From assembly GCF_001668725.1 (NCBI RefSeq), contig NZ_LZKL01000055.1:175848-239847 (forward strand): 64,000 nucleotides of DNA. The letters run 5' to 3'. Of the stretch, positions 1-9,931 are shown one piece after another (position 1 is the first letter of the stretch; every line of letters starts with the position of its first letter). The position numbers were made by a program, and so were the translations under genes. Source of the stretch: Mycobacterium sp. E787 (lineage in GTDB: Bacteria; Actinomycetota; Actinomycetes; Mycobacteriales; Mycobacteriaceae). The notes under the pieces are model-generated. The model did not search any database. It was not told where the DNA came from and saw only the letters and a program-made list of their open reading frames with translations.

Positions 1-999
1 CGCACCACCACCCGCGAAGACCCTTACGCCGACGAGGATTTCGAGCGGATCGACGACGACCGCGCCTACGTGGTGACCACCCGCGACGGGGTGGCGCTCG
101 CGGTCCGCGAGGCCGGCCCGTTGGACGCGCAGGTCACCATGGTCTTCGTCCACGGATTCTGCCTGCGCATGGGCGCCTTCCATTTCCAGCGGACCCGGCT
201 GCCCAACCGGCTCGGTGCGCCCGTGCGGATGGTGTTCTACGACCAGCGCGGACACGGGCGCTCGGGCGCCGGCGAGCCCGAGACCTACACGCTGACTCAA
301 CTGGGCGAGGACCTTCAGACAGTGCTGAGGGCGGTGGCGCCGCGCGGGGTTGTCCTGCTGGTCGGCCACTCGATGGGCGGCATGACGGTGTTGTCGCACG
401 CGCGCCAGTTCCCCGAGCAGTACGGCAGCCGGATCGTCGGCGCCGCGATCATTTCCTCCGCGGCCGAAGGGGTCACGCGGTCCCCGCTGGGCGAGATCCT
501 GAAAAACCCTGCGCTGGAAGCGTTCCGGTTCACCGCCCGGTCCGCGCCCAAGCTGATGCACCGCGGCCGCAACGTGTCGCGGTCGCTGATCGGCCCGATC
601 CTGCGGGCCGCGTCCTACAGCGACCTGCAGGTCAGCCGGAGCCTGGACGCGTTCTCGCAGCGGATGATGAACGGCACACCGATCGCCACCATGGTCGGCT
701 TCCTGGACGCCCTGGAAAAGCACGACGAAACCGCCGGGCTGTGGACGCTGCTGAAGGTCCCCACCCTGATCGCCTGCGGTGACCACGACCTGCTCACGCC
801 GGACGAATACTCGCGCAAGATGGCGGCCTCGCTGCCGTTGTCGGAGTTGGTGATCGTCAGCGGCGCGAGCCACCTGGCGCTGCTGGACAAACCCGAAGCC
901 ATCAACGACGGGCTGGTCCGGCTGGTGCACCGCGCCGTCCCGGGCAAGGTGGCCCTGCGCTACCGGCGGCTCAAGCAACGGCTGCGCCGCCGTGGCTGA
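1..999 (+). CDS. alpha/beta hydrolase, 5' end outside the window
   Basis: The frame is open from base 1 and already coding there, so the true start lies upstream; the GTG at 70 falls inside conserved sequence and is unlikely to be the start. The visible protein has the alpha/beta hydrolase fold: an oxyanion segment FVHGFC, the nucleophile elbow GHSMGG, a late acidic segment GDHDLL and a catalytic-His segment GASHLALL. The substrate cannot be read from the sequence. The 3' end overlaps tsaE by 8 bp, so it is probably co-transcribed with the t6A genes. In other mycobacteria I recall a hydrolase between alr and tsaE, which fits this position. Confidence 0.88.
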   Translation, partial: RTTTREDPYADEDFERIDDDRAYVVTTRDGVALAVREAGPLDAQVTMVFVHGFCLRMGAFHFQRTRLPNRLGAPVRMVFYDQRGHGRSGAGEPETYTLTQLGEDLQTVLRAVAPRGVVLLVGHSMGGMTVLSHARQFPEQYGSRIVGAAIISSAAEGVTRSPLGEILKNPALEAFRFTARSAPKLMHRGRNVSRSLIGPILRAASYSDLQVSRSLDAFSQRMMNGTPIATMVGFLDALEKHDETAGLWTLLKVPTLIACGDHDLLTPDEYSRKMAASLPLSELVIVSGASHLALLDKPEAINDGLVRLVHRAVPGKVALRYRRLKQRLRRRG

Positions 1000-1456
1000 C
1001 GGTGATGCGGGCACTGCCACGTGCGAGCGCGTCGAGGACACCGTCGCGCTGGGATCGCGGCTGGGTGAGCGGCTCAAGGCCGGCGACGTGGTGGTGCTCT
1101 CCGGCCCGCTCGGTGCGGGAAAGACGGTGCTGGCCAAGGGAATTGCCGCGGCGATGGACGTCGACGGGCCCGTCACCTCGCCGTCCTACGTGCTGGCCCG
1201 GGTGCACCCGCCGCGGCGGCCCGGCGCGCCGGCGATGATTCACGTCGACATGTACCGGTTGCTGGATCACGGCGCCGACCTGCTCGGCGAGCTCGACTCG
1301 CTCGACCTGGACACCGATCTCGAGGACGCCGTCGTCGTGGTCGAGTGGGGCGAGGGCCTCGCCGAACGCCTCTCCGAGCGGCACCTCGACGTCCGCCTGG
1401 AGCGGGTCAGTCACTCCGACGTCCGGATCGCCACCTGGCAGTGGGGGCGGCCGTGA
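992..1456 (+). CDS. tsaE: tRNA threonylcarbamoyladenosine biosynthesis ATPase TsaE
   Basis: TsaE is the ATPase partner of TsaB and TsaD in making the universal t6A modification at tRNA position 37. The 154-residue protein has a Walker A motif GPLGAGKT at about residues 38-45, followed by the family segment TSPSYVLARVH and a VVEWGEG block, in the expected order and length. The GTG start overlaps the end of the upstream hydrolase gene by 8 bp, and the stop overlaps the tsaB GTG in a GTGA junction. This indicates a translationally coupled run tsaE-tsaB-rimI-tsaD. Confidence 0.95.
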   Translation: MADGDAGTATCERVEDTVALGSRLGERLKAGDVVVLSGPLGAGKTVLAKGIAAAMDVDGPVTSPSYVLARVHPPRRPGAPAMIHVDMYRLLDHGADLLGELDSLDLDTDLEDAVVVVEWGEGLAERLSERHLDVRLERVSHSDVRIATWQWGRP

Positions 1457-2082
1457 ATCTCGTTCTCGCCCTTGACACCGCCACCCCGGCCGTGACGGCG
1501 GGCCTGGTACGGCTCGAGCGTTGCGTCCACACCGTGCTGGCCGAGCGGGTCACCGTCGACGCCCGGGCGCACGCCGAGCGGCTGACACCCAACGTGGTGG
1601 CCGCCCTCGCCGACGCCGCGCTGACGATGGCCGATCTCGACGCCGTCGTGGTGGGCTGCGGCCCCGGCCCGTTCACCGGGCTGCGGGCCGGGATGGCCAC
1701 CGCTGCGGCGTTCGGCCACGCGCTGGGCATCCCGGTGCGTGGGGTCTGCAGCCTGGACGCCATCGGGGTGCGCACCTCCGGCGACGTCCTGGTGGTGACG
1801 GACGCCCGCCGGCGCGAGGTGTACTGGGCCCGCTACCGCGACGGGTTCCGCATGGCCGGACCCGGAGTCGGCGCCCCCGCCGACGTCGACCCCGGGCCGG
1901 CGCGCGCGGTGGCCGGCTCGCCCGAGCACGCGGCGCTGTTCGGCCTGCCGGTATGCGGGCCCGTCTCGCCGACGCCGGCCGGCCTGGTGGCCGCGGTACC
2001 CGACTGGTCCGAGCGCCCGCTCCCCCTGGTCGCGCTGTACCTGCGCCGGCCCGACGCCAAGCCCCTGGCGGCCCCCCGATGA
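1453..2082 (+). CDS. tsaB: tRNA threonylcarbamoyladenosine biosynthesis protein TsaB
   Basis: TsaB is the inactive ASKHA-fold partner that dimerises with TsaD for t6A transfer. I start it at GTG 1453, inside the tsaE stop overlap, because the protein then begins [16 protein letters not shown], the family's N-terminal phosphate-loop motif. Longer upstream frames only read through tsaE. The conserved [11 protein letters not shown] segment is present. The length is 209 residues, normal for actinobacteria. Its TGA overlaps the ATG of rimI, continuing the coupled operon. Confidence 0.94.
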   Translation: MNLVLALDTATPAVTAGLVRLERCVHTVLAERVTVDARAHAERLTPNVVAALADAALTMADLDAVVVGCGPGPFTGLRAGMATAAAFGHALGIPVRGVCSLDAIGVRTSGDVLVVTDARRREVYWARYRDGFRMAGPGVGAPADVDPGPARAVAGSPEHAALFGLPVCGPVSPTPAGLVAAVPDWSERPLPLVALYLRRPDAKPLAAPR

Positions 2083-2546
2083 CGGCCTGCAGCGAGTCGG
2101 TGACCATCGGCGCGTTGACACCGGCGGACGCACCGCGCTGCGCCGAGCTGGAGGCCCAGCTGTTCCCCGGCGACGACCCGTGGCCCGCGGTGGCCTTCAA
2201 CCGCGAACTGGCCGGCAAGCACAACCACTACGTGGGCGCGCGCGTCGCCGGCACGCTGGTCGGCTATGCCGGCATCTCGCGGCTGGGCCGCACCCCGCCG
2301 TTCGAGTACGAGGTGCACACCATCGGCGTGGACCCGGCCTACCAGGGCCGTGGCATCGGCCGCCGCCTGCTCGACGAGCTGCTCGCCTTCGCCGAGGGGG
2401 GCGCCGTGTACCTGGAGGTGCGCACCGACAACGAGGCCGCCATCGCGCTGTACCGCAGCACCGGGTTCGAGCAGATCGGCCTGCGCAAGCGCTACTACCG
2501 GGTCAGCGGCGCCGACGCGTACACGATGCGCAGGGAGCCGCGGTGA
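2079..2546 (+). CDS. rimI: ribosomal-protein-alanine N-acetyltransferase RimI
   Basis: A GNAT-family acetyltransferase of 155 residues. RimI enzymes acetylate the N-terminal alanine of ribosomal protein S18 and possibly other proteins. The acetyl-CoA loop is visible as [16 protein letters not shown], followed by [19 protein letters not shown], the typical GNAT C-terminal half. ATG 2079 overlaps the tsaB stop in an ATGA junction. The position between tsaB and tsaD is the usual arrangement in actinobacteria. The real substrate in mycobacteria may be broader than S18. Confidence 0.93.
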   Translation: MTACSESVTIGALTPADAPRCAELEAQLFPGDDPWPAVAFNRELAGKHNHYVGARVAGTLVGYAGISRLGRTPPFEYEVHTIGVDPAYQGRGIGRRLLDELLAFAEGGAVYLEVRTDNEAAIALYRSTGFEQIGLRKRYYRVSGADAYTMRREPR

Positions 2547-3580
2547 CGGTCGTACTGGCCATCGAAACCTCGTGCGACGAAACGGGAGTCGGCATCGCGC
2601 GGCTCGACGCCGATGGAACCGTGACGCTGCTGGCCGACGAGGTGGCCTCCAGCGTCGACGAACACGTCCGCTTCGGCGGCGTCGTCCCCGAGATCGCCTC
2701 CCGCGCCCACCTCGAGGCGCTGGGCCCCGCCATGCGCCGCGCGCTGGCGGCCGCGGGCCTGGACGGGCCGGACCAGAAACCGGACATTGTCGCGGCCACC
2801 ATCGGGCCCGGGCTGGCCGGCGCCCTGTTGGTGGGAGTCGCCGCGGCCAAGGCGTATTCGGCGGCCTGGGGTGTGCCGTTCTACGCCGTCAACCACCTGG
2901 GCGGACACCTGGCCGCCGACGTCTACGAACACGGGCCGTTGCCCGAGTGTGTGGCGCTGCTGGTGTCGGGCGGGCACACCCACCTGCTGCACGTGCGGTC
3001 CCTCGGCGAACCGATCGTCGAGCTGGGCAGCACCGTCGACGACGCCGCCGGCGAGGCCTACGACAAGGTGGCGCGGCTGCTGGGGCTGGGCTATCCCGGC
3101 GGCAAGGTGCTCGACGACCTCGCCCGCACCGGCGATCGTGACGCCATCTCGTTCCCGCGCGGCATGACCGGCCCGGGCGACGACGCGTACGCCTTCAGCT
3201 TCTCCGGGCTGAAGACCGCCGTCGCGCGGTACGTGGAAAGCCACCCCGAGGCCGCGACCGCCGACATCGCCGCCGGCTTCCAGGAGGCCGTCGCCGACGT
3301 GCTGGCCAAAAAGGCGGTACGCGCGGCGACCGCGCTGGGCGTCTCCACCCTGCTGATCGCGGGGGGTGTGGCCGCGAACTCGCGGTTGCGGGAGCTGGCC
3401 ACGCAGCGTTGCGCGGCGGCGGGCCTGACGCTGCGCATCCCCCGGCCGCGGTTGTGCACCGACAACGGCGCGATGATCGCGTCCTTCGCCGCGCATCTGG
3501 TGGCCGCGGGGGCGCCGCCGTCGCCCCTGGACGTGCCCAGCGACCCCGGTCTGCCGGTGGTAAAGGCGCAGGTGGGCTGA
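2543..3580 (+). CDS. tsaD: tRNA N6-adenosine threonylcarbamoyltransferase TsaD
   Basis: The catalytic subunit that transfers the threonylcarbamoyl group to A37 of ANN-decoding tRNAs. The GTG start at 2543 overlaps the rimI stop and gives the canonical N-terminus [15 protein letters not shown]. Metal ligands are visible in NHLGGH (His118 and His122), with VSGGHTHL and the C-terminal [13 protein letters not shown] and CTDNGAMIA motifs following. At 345 residues it is full length. It is the last gene of the coupled tsaE-tsaB-rimI-tsaD run; a 328-bp intergenic region separates it from groES. Confidence 0.96.
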   Translation: MTVVLAIETSCDETGVGIARLDADGTVTLLADEVASSVDEHVRFGGVVPEIASRAHLEALGPAMRRALAAAGLDGPDQKPDIVAATIGPGLAGALLVGVAAAKAYSAAWGVPFYAVNHLGGHLAADVYEHGPLPECVALLVSGGHTHLLHVRSLGEPIVELGSTVDDAAGEAYDKVARLLGLGYPGGKVLDDLARTGDRDAISFPRGMTGPGDDAYAFSFSGLKTAVARYVESHPEAATADIAAGFQEAVADVLAKKAVRAATALGVSTLLIAGGVAANSRLRELATQRCAAAGLTLRIPRPRLCTDNGAMIASFAAHLVAAGAPPSPLDVPSDPGLPVVKAQVG

Positions 3581-3636
3581 TGTTCGCTCAGCGCGGACAG
3601 GCTGACACGACAGAAGCACCAGGGCGGCCTTGAGTG

Positions 3637-3663
3637 CTAGCACTCGCATGTATAGAGTGCTAG
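3637..3663 (+). promoter_or_regulatory. CIRCE operator (HrcA binding site) upstream of groES
   Basis: A perfect inverted repeat CTAGCACTC-N9-GAGTGCTAG matches the CIRCE consensus TTAGCACTC-N9-GAGTGCTAA. HrcA binds it to repress chaperonin genes until heat shock. A TTGAGT (3630-3635) and a TATAGA (3651-3656) lie inside or beside it, so the operator probably overlaps the groESL1 promoter. That would leave a leader of about 240 nt before groES. Confidence 0.93.
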
Positions 3664-3749
3664 GTGGCAATCGGCCAAGCCCTGTGCCGGCACCCGCGAC
3701 GACGGCGCTCGGGCAACGGATGGATGCTGGATCAACTGATGATTCGGAC

Positions 3750-3878
3750 GGTTCGGGGCTGGCCCCGGACCGACCGCCAACTCCGGTCCGGGGCACCCCG
3801 CCCCGGACCCGAGACCTACAAATGTCCGGGGTGAACGCCCCGGACGCGTAATTAACCCCGTCGGGGCCGCAGGCCCCG
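3750..3878 (+). repeat. four consecutive GC hairpins in the groES leader, three with the same CCGGGG stem
   Basis: Four stem-loops follow one another: 3750-3771 (9-bp arms, one G-U pair, 4-nt loop), 3785-3809 (GGTCCGGGG / CCCCGGACC, 7-nt loop), 3824-3845 (GTCCGGGG / CCCCGGAC, 6-nt loop) and 3862-3878 (CGGGGCC / GGCCCCG, 3-nt loop). The first three share the stem core TCCGGGG, so any left arm could pair with any right arm. They lie between CIRCE and the groES ribosome-binding site at 3894-3900. No U-run follows, so they do not look like an ordinary terminator. Confidence 0.8.
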
Positions 3879-3908
3879 GCCCGATCGAACTAGTGGAGGG
3901 CTCCAATC

Positions 3909-4211
3909 GTGGCGAAGGTGAACATCAAGCCACTCGAGGACAAGATTCTCGTGCAGGCCAACGAGGCCGAGACCACGACCGCGTCCGGTCTGGTCATTCC
4001 TGACACCGCCAAGGAGAAGCCGCAGGAAGGCACCGTCGTCGCCGTCGGCCCCGGCCGCTGGGACGAGGACGGCGAGAAGCGGATCCCGCTGGACGTCTCG
4101 GAGGGTGACACCGTCATCTACAGCAAGTACGGCGGCACCGAGATCAAGTACAACGGCGAGGAGTACCTGATCCTGTCCGCCCGCGACGTGCTGGCTGTCG
4201 TATCCAAGTAA
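3909..4211 (+). CDS. groES: co-chaperonin GroES (Hsp10)
   Basis: A 100-residue co-chaperonin that caps the GroEL ring. The protein begins [15 protein letters not shown] and ends [15 protein letters not shown], with the mobile-loop region [19 protein letters not shown], all typical of mycobacterial Hsp10. The start is GTG 3909, preceded by GGAGGG at 3894-3900. CIRCE lies 246 bp upstream. It is the first gene of groES-groEL1, but the 198-bp gap to groEL1 is longer than usual and full of inverted repeats. Confidence 0.97.
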   Translation: MAKVNIKPLEDKILVQANEAETTTASGLVIPDTAKEKPQEGTVVAVGPGRWDEDGEKRIPLDVSEGDTVIYSKYGGTEIKYNGEEYLILSARDVLAVVSK

Positions 4212-4221
4212 GGACCGTGTT

Positions 4222-4266
4222 CCGCCCCGGCGATCCCCGTCATTGCGCGGGTGATTTCCGGGGCGG
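4222..4266 (+). other. inverted repeat just after groES
   Basis: Perfect 9-bp arms CCGCCCCGG (4222-4230) and CCGGGGCGG (4258-4266) enclose 27 nt, which contain a smaller CCCG/CGGG pairing. It starts 10 bp after the groES stop and is the first of three hairpins in the groES-groEL1 gap. Confidence 0.6.
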
Positions 4267-4276
4267 CATGCGTTCG

Positions 4277-6035
<1,759 letters not shown>

Positions 6036-6052
6036 GTAGTTGATGCCCGACT

Positions 6053-6147
6053 GTGGGGCTGATGTAGAAAACTCGAGGGTTTTCATGCACAGGCCCCACG
6101 GTCGGCGTCCTGCGGCAGGCCCCCGCATCCGTCCAGGAACGGGGGCC
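6053..6147 (+). terminator. two hairpins downstream of groEL1, probable transcription end
   Basis: The first hairpin has outer arms GTGGGGC (6053-6059) and GCCCCAC (6093-6099) and inner arms GAAAAC (6067-6072) and GTTTTC (6079-6084). The second has GGCCCCCG (6118-6125) and CGGGGGCC (6140-6147). Neither has a clear U-tract. They follow the groEL1 stop by 17 bp and precede a convergent gene, which suits a termination or 3'-protection role. Confidence 0.5.
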
Positions 6148-6407
6148 CTGCGCATCGGCGGTGAGCTTCGGTCCTAGCCCGTGCGGCTTTCCGTCGCTGC
6201 GCAATACGGTTATGTGTCTGCCGCTCGACGAGACGGTCACGTTCGTCACGGTTAGTCCCACCTGATGACCGCCCGGGTGACGGCTCGTTCGACGGCTTGA
6301 ATCTGCTCGTGCTACTTGAGTGCCCTCGGCCCGATGGTCGGGTGGGTTTTCGTCTCAAGGTGCGTCACAATCGATGCCAAAGCATCACGTTCACGCTCAT
6401 CTGCGGG
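6148..6407. other. intergenic, no gene seen
   Basis: These 260 bp lie between the groEL1 downstream hairpins and the stop codon of the convergent acyltransferase gene. I see no credible coding frame, tRNA or insertion-sequence end. In M. tuberculosis groEL1 is followed directly by whiB3, so this is the left junction of an inserted block. I see no flanking repeat. Confidence 0.5.
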
Positions 6408-7754
6408 TCATAACCCGGCGGCTTGCTCGAGGTCTTTGAGCGACGTCTCCAGGTGGACCAGCAGGCGCTGCAGGTGTGGCACGGCGCGGCGGCATCCCAC
6501 GAGGCCGAAGTCAAGCCTGTCGCCGCTTCCCACCAGCGTGATGTTGAGCGCCTGCCCGTTGGCCGCGATCGACATCGGATAGCTGCCCTGCAGCCGAGCG
6601 CCCTTGGCATACAGCGGGTTTCGGGCGCCAGGGACGTTGGAGATGCACAGGTTGAACGGCGGTGGCCCTGCCGCGGTCCCCATCACACCGCCCAAAACGA
6701 CCGGCGAGAGCAACATCATCCCCAACGCTATCGCCTCGGGTCTCGGCATTTCGGCCAGCACCGCCTTGTTGTTCCGCATGCACTCGCTGATCGTCGTCAG
6801 ACGCTGGGCGGGGTCGTCGACGTGCGTCGCCAAATTGGTCAGTACCGCCGAGACCGCGTTGCCCCCGGGGGCGTCGTCGGCGGTACGCAGGCTGACCGGA
6901 ACCATTGCAACTAAAGGCTTTTCGGGCAATGCGTTCTGGTCGGCGAGGTATGCCCGGAGAGCGCCGGCGCACATTGCGAGTACGACGTCGTTGACGGTGG
7001 ATCCGGTGGCGTTCTTGACGTCTTTGATGCGCTGCAGTGGCCATGACTGCGCGGCGCAGCGCCGAGCACCGCCGATCGAAACATTCAGCATGGTGTTCGG
7101 TGCCCGAAACGGCAATGTCAGCTGCTGCTCAAGCACAGCACTGCGCACCAGGCCGAGCGTCGAGGCGCCGACGCGCGGAATCGATTTGATGGCCCCGGCC
7201 AGCGTCTGCTTCGACGAAGCGCGCGCGTTGCCATCAGTCGGGGTCGGCAACGCCCATGGCGCGCGGACCTCCTGGTCGAGTGGATCCGCATTCAGCGCAC
7301 CCTGAAGGAGGTTGATCGTCGCTATCCCATCGACCAGGCCGTGATGAATCTTGGTGTACACCGCGAAGCGTCCGTCGTTCAGCCCTTCGATGATGTGGGT
7401 CTCCCACAACGGACGGTGCCGGTCGAGCATGCCGGAATGCAGCCGCGAAGTCAGTTCGAGCAGTTCCCTGACCCGACCGGGACCGGGCAGCGCCGAGTGC
7501 CGAACGTGGTAGTCGAGTTCGATGTCGGTCGCTGACGACCAGCCGGCGGTCAAACCTCCCGGCATCACGGCCGGGTGCTTGCGGAAGAGGGGCTGCACAT
7601 CATCGCACGCCCGCAGCGAGTCGCAGTACTCGCGGACGAACTCCGGCCCCGCGTCCTGCGGTGGCTGAAACAGCTGTAATCCGGCGACATGCATCGGGTG
7701 TCCGGGCGACTCGGCGAGCAGCATCATCGACTCGACCGGTGACATCAGGTTCAT
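6408..7754 (-). CDS. WS/DGAT-family O-acyltransferase (wax ester / triacylglycerol synthase)
   Basis: A 448-residue member of the bifunctional wax ester synthase / diacylglycerol acyltransferase family, which esterifies acyl-CoA to diacylglycerol or fatty alcohols for storage lipid. The catalytic HHxxxDG motif is intact as HHGLVDG at residues 137-143, and the N-terminus MSPVESMMLLAESPGHPMHVAGLQLF is typical. The start has an AAGGACGAG just upstream. It is divergent from the PucR regulator gene with 127 bp between them, and an 8-3-8 palindrome sits in that gap, so PucR probably controls it. A second paralogue lies at 56711-58036. Confidence 0.93.
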   Translation of the reverse strand: MNLMSPVESMMLLAESPGHPMHVAGLQLFQPPQDAGPEFVREYCDSLRACDDVQPLFRKHPAVMPGGLTAGWSSATDIELDYHVRHSALPGPGRVRELLELTSRLHSGMLDRHRPLWETHIIEGLNDGRFAVYTKIHHGLVDGIATINLLQGALNADPLDQEVRAPWALPTPTDGNARASSKQTLAGAIKSIPRVGASTLGLVRSAVLEQQLTLPFRAPNTMLNVSIGGARRCAAQSWPLQRIKDVKNATGSTVNDVVLAMCAGALRAYLADQNALPEKPLVAMVPVSLRTADDAPGGNAVSAVLTNLATHVDDPAQRLTTISECMRNNKAVLAEMPRPEAIALGMMLLSPVVLGGVMGTAAGPPPFNLCISNVPGARNPLYAKGARLQGSYPMSIAANGQALNITLVGSGDRLDFGLVGCRRAVPHLQRLLVHLETSLKDLEQAAGL

Positions 7755-7844
7755 GGCTCGTCCTTTGCATGAGTTGTTGCTCCGAAAGGTAGGTGGCGAG
7801 CGAGTGGGAAAACTCGTGCCGACGGGCCAATCTCGCCGATGTAG

Positions 7845-7863
7845 GTTGTGACGGCGTCACAAC
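7845..7863. promoter_or_regulatory. perfect palindrome, candidate PucR operator
   Basis: GTTGTGAC-GGC-GTCACAAC is a perfect 8-3-8 inverted repeat, 18 bp before the PucR start and in the shared upstream region of the divergent acyltransferase gene. Position and symmetry suggest binding of a dimeric regulator. The assignment to PucR is inference. Confidence 0.65.
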
Positions 7864-7881
7864 GGAGTATGTTCACCCGCC

Positions 7882-9195
7882 ATGGAACTCACGTGGGAAC
7901 CATTGCGTGAGCCAGGCTCTGAGCAGGTCTGGGAGAAGCTGCTGCGTCCGATCGCCGCCGAACTGCGCTCGCGCGCGGCCGACCTCGCCGAACGGGCAGC
8001 CGCCCGCATGCAGGCTGAAATGCCAGTGCTATTTCCCGACCCGCAGTCCGTCAAGGAGAACGTGGTCAGCACCGAGGCGGGCATCCGCCAGCTGGCCGAC
8101 ATCATCGACGTGGCCGGCGACCCCCGCGATGTCGAGTTGCCCGCGCCGACGCTGGCCATCGCTCGCACCGGTGTACAGCGCCAGATTCCCCTTGCCAGCT
8201 TGATGCGGTTTTACCGGGTGACCCAAGAGCTGGTGTGGCAGTGGATGTGGGACCGGATCACGGCGGCCGCAGCGGATCAGAAGCAACAAGCCGCGGCACT
8301 TCGCCTCGCCACCAGCTTTATGTTCGGCTACGTCGACGCGGCCCTGAACCGCGCCGAGCAGGCCTACGAGGCCGAACGCGAAATCTGGTTGCGCAACACG
8401 GCCGCCGCCCGTACCGGTGCCATCGACGACATCCTGACGCAGCGGGAACGTGACCAGCAGCGGGCCTCGAAACGGCTGCGCTACGACATTGGCCGCCACC
8501 ATGTCGGAGCTGTCGCGTGGGTCGATTCGGTCTCGGCTGACCGCGACGCCCAGAGATCGCTGACCGAGGCGATCACCGTCCTTGCGCGCGAGATGGGCGC
8601 CGAGTCAACCCTCATCCACCCGGTCGGCTCTCTCGTGGCGTTCGGCTGGTTGAGCCGCCAAAGCGATTTCACCGCAGTCGATTTCGGTTCAGGTACCACG
8701 GTGCGTCGGCCAAAACTCCCGGACGGCGTCCAGGTCAGTATCGGCGAGCCCGGACACGGCCTCAAAGGCTTCCGCCGCAGTCATATCCAAGCTGAGAACG
8801 CGCGACGGGTGGCATCGTTGGTCGGGAAGCGCGCCGCCCCACTGACGCGCTACCGGGATGTCGCGGTCGCCGCGCTGGCCAGTTGCGACGCCGAGCACGC
8901 GGCATTGTTCGTTCAACGGGTGCTTGGTCCGCTGGCCGCCGACGACGAGGCGACGTACCGGGTCGCGTCGACGTTGTTGGTGTACCTGCAAGAGAACCGT
9001 AGCCGAGCCAAAGCCGCGCGACGGCTCACCGTGCACCCCAACACCATCAGCTACCGCGTCGATCAGGCCCAGATGATCCTCGGTCGCAGCATTGACATCG
9101 ACAGCCTCGACCTCGCGGTGGCGCTGGTCTTGCTGCCCGCGCTGCGGGGACTCGAGCGCCGCAGCGCCGAAGCGTCCGCTCGGTCTGTGACCTGA
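7882..9195 (+). CDS. PucR-family transcriptional regulator
   Basis: A 437-residue regulator. The C-terminal helix-turn-helix of the PucR (HTH_30) type is clear: LLVYLQENRSRAKAARRLTVHPNTISYRVDQA, ending with DLAVALVLLP. The N-terminal half is helical and the middle resembles the GGDEF-like sensory region of this family, without a GGDEF motif. PucR-like proteins often activate catabolic genes in response to small molecules. It is divergent from the WS/DGAT gene and followed after 109 bp by the cupin dioxygenase-like gene on the same strand, its likely target. The ligand is unknown. Confidence 0.9.
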   Translation: MELTWEPLREPGSEQVWEKLLRPIAAELRSRAADLAERAAARMQAEMPVLFPDPQSVKENVVSTEAGIRQLADIIDVAGDPRDVELPAPTLAIARTGVQRQIPLASLMRFYRVTQELVWQWMWDRITAAAADQKQQAAALRLATSFMFGYVDAALNRAEQAYEAEREIWLRNTAAARTGAIDDILTQRERDQQRASKRLRYDIGRHHVGAVAWVDSVSADRDAQRSLTEAITVLAREMGAESTLIHPVGSLVAFGWLSRQSDFTAVDFGSGTTVRRPKLPDGVQVSIGEPGHGLKGFRRSHIQAENARRVASLVGKRAAPLTRYRDVAVAALASCDAEHAALFVQRVLGPLAADDEATYRVASTLLVYLQENRSRAKAARRLTVHPNTISYRVDQAQMILGRSIDIDSLDLAVALVLLPALRGLERRSAEASARSVT

Positions 9196-9304
9196 GCACA
9201 AACCAGGCCACCAACCTTGGCACCGCGTGCCAAGGAATTCGCTGCGCCCGTACCTACCGTTTCGGGTAGTTGGCCGACCGGCCACAAGAACCGAGGAGGC
9301 CCCG

Positions 9305-9772
9305 ATGCAGACCGTGCAAGAGCTAGACGTCAACTACATGAGCGGCGCCGACAACCCCTGGATTCCGTTCACCCCTCTCAGCGATCAGGTGTTTCTCAAG
9401 TACTGGAAGGTCGACCCGGTCCGCGCCGAGATCGTCGTGTCGATGAAGTTTCCGGCCGGACTGGAGCTAGCCCCGCACTACCACACGGGCATCGTGGTCG
9501 GGCATACCGTCACCGGGGCGTGGCGCTACCAGGAAAACAACTGGATCTCCCGCGCGGGCGACACCGTCTACGAAGTTGCCGGCTCCAGGCACACCCCAGA
9601 GAGCCTGGAGGACGCCGAGGTGTTCTTCTTCATCGTGGGCGAGCTGTTGTTCATCGACGAGAACAACACAATCTTGTGGCAGGAAAATCATAAGACCTCC
9701 ATCGAGCGGTACACCAATTACTGCGCCAGCCACGGCATCGCTGCCCGCGACCTGACGAGCTGGGACGCCTAG
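9305..9772 (+). CDS. cupin, 2,4'-dihydroxyacetophenone dioxygenase-like
   Basis: A 155-residue single-domain cupin. The metal-binding first motif is seen as ELAPHYHTGIVVGHTVTG and the second as GDTVYEVAGSRHTP. Overall sequence and size match the family named after 2,4'-dihydroxyacetophenone dioxygenase, an Fe(II) enzyme that cleaves a C-C bond; the actual substrate here is not known. I start at ATG 9305 because GAGGAGG lies at 9293-9299. A strong terminator follows at 9794. The gene order acyltransferase / PucR / cupin suggests an aromatic or ketone catabolic unit. Confidence 0.85.
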   Translation: MQTVQELDVNYMSGADNPWIPFTPLSDQVFLKYWKVDPVRAEIVVSMKFPAGLELAPHYHTGIVVGHTVTGAWRYQENNWISRAGDTVYEVAGSRHTPESLEDAEVFFFIVGELLFIDENNTILWQENHKTSIERYTNYCASHGIAARDLTSWDA

Positions 9773-9793
9773 GCTTGAACACCTGGTAAGGAA

Positions 9794-9832
9794 GCACCCC
9801 CGGTCGATTGGCCGGGGGTGCCTTCGTTTGTT
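9794..9832 (+). terminator. rho-independent terminator after the cupin gene
   Basis: Perfect 10-bp arms GCACCCCCGG (9794-9803) and CCGGGGGTGC (9812-9821) enclose an 8-nt loop and are followed by a T-rich CTTCGTTTGTT. This is the cleanest intrinsic terminator in the window. Confidence 0.88.
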
Positions 9833-9887
9833 GAGCATGAGCGCCCCCACGCTTGACGCGCCGCCGGACGGGGGTGCAATGTGATAC

Positions 9888-9908
9888 TGGTCATATGACC
9901 ACTGGTCA
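9888..9908. promoter_or_regulatory. overlapping palindromes upstream of the diiron gene
   Basis: TGGTCATATGACCA (9888-9901) is a perfect 14-bp palindrome. It overlaps TGACCACTGGTCA (9896-9908), a perfect 6-1-6 palindrome. Together they give three alternating TGGTCA/TGACCA half-sites 24-44 bp before the start codon. A near-copy of the second palindrome precedes the NmrA-like gene at 26026. Confidence 0.7.
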
Positions 9909-9931
9909 CTCCGGGCAGGAAGGCGCAGCTC

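Noticed and set aside
3630..3851. A 73-codon open frame across the groES leader
   Set aside because: It covers CIRCE and the hairpin array, has no ribosome-binding site and no recognisable protein sequence. The DNA there is explained by regulatory repeats.
6053..6407. tRNA or insertion-sequence remnant after groEL1
   Set aside because: No cloverleaf, no CCA-type end, and no terminal inverted repeats or transposase fragment found on either strand by eye.
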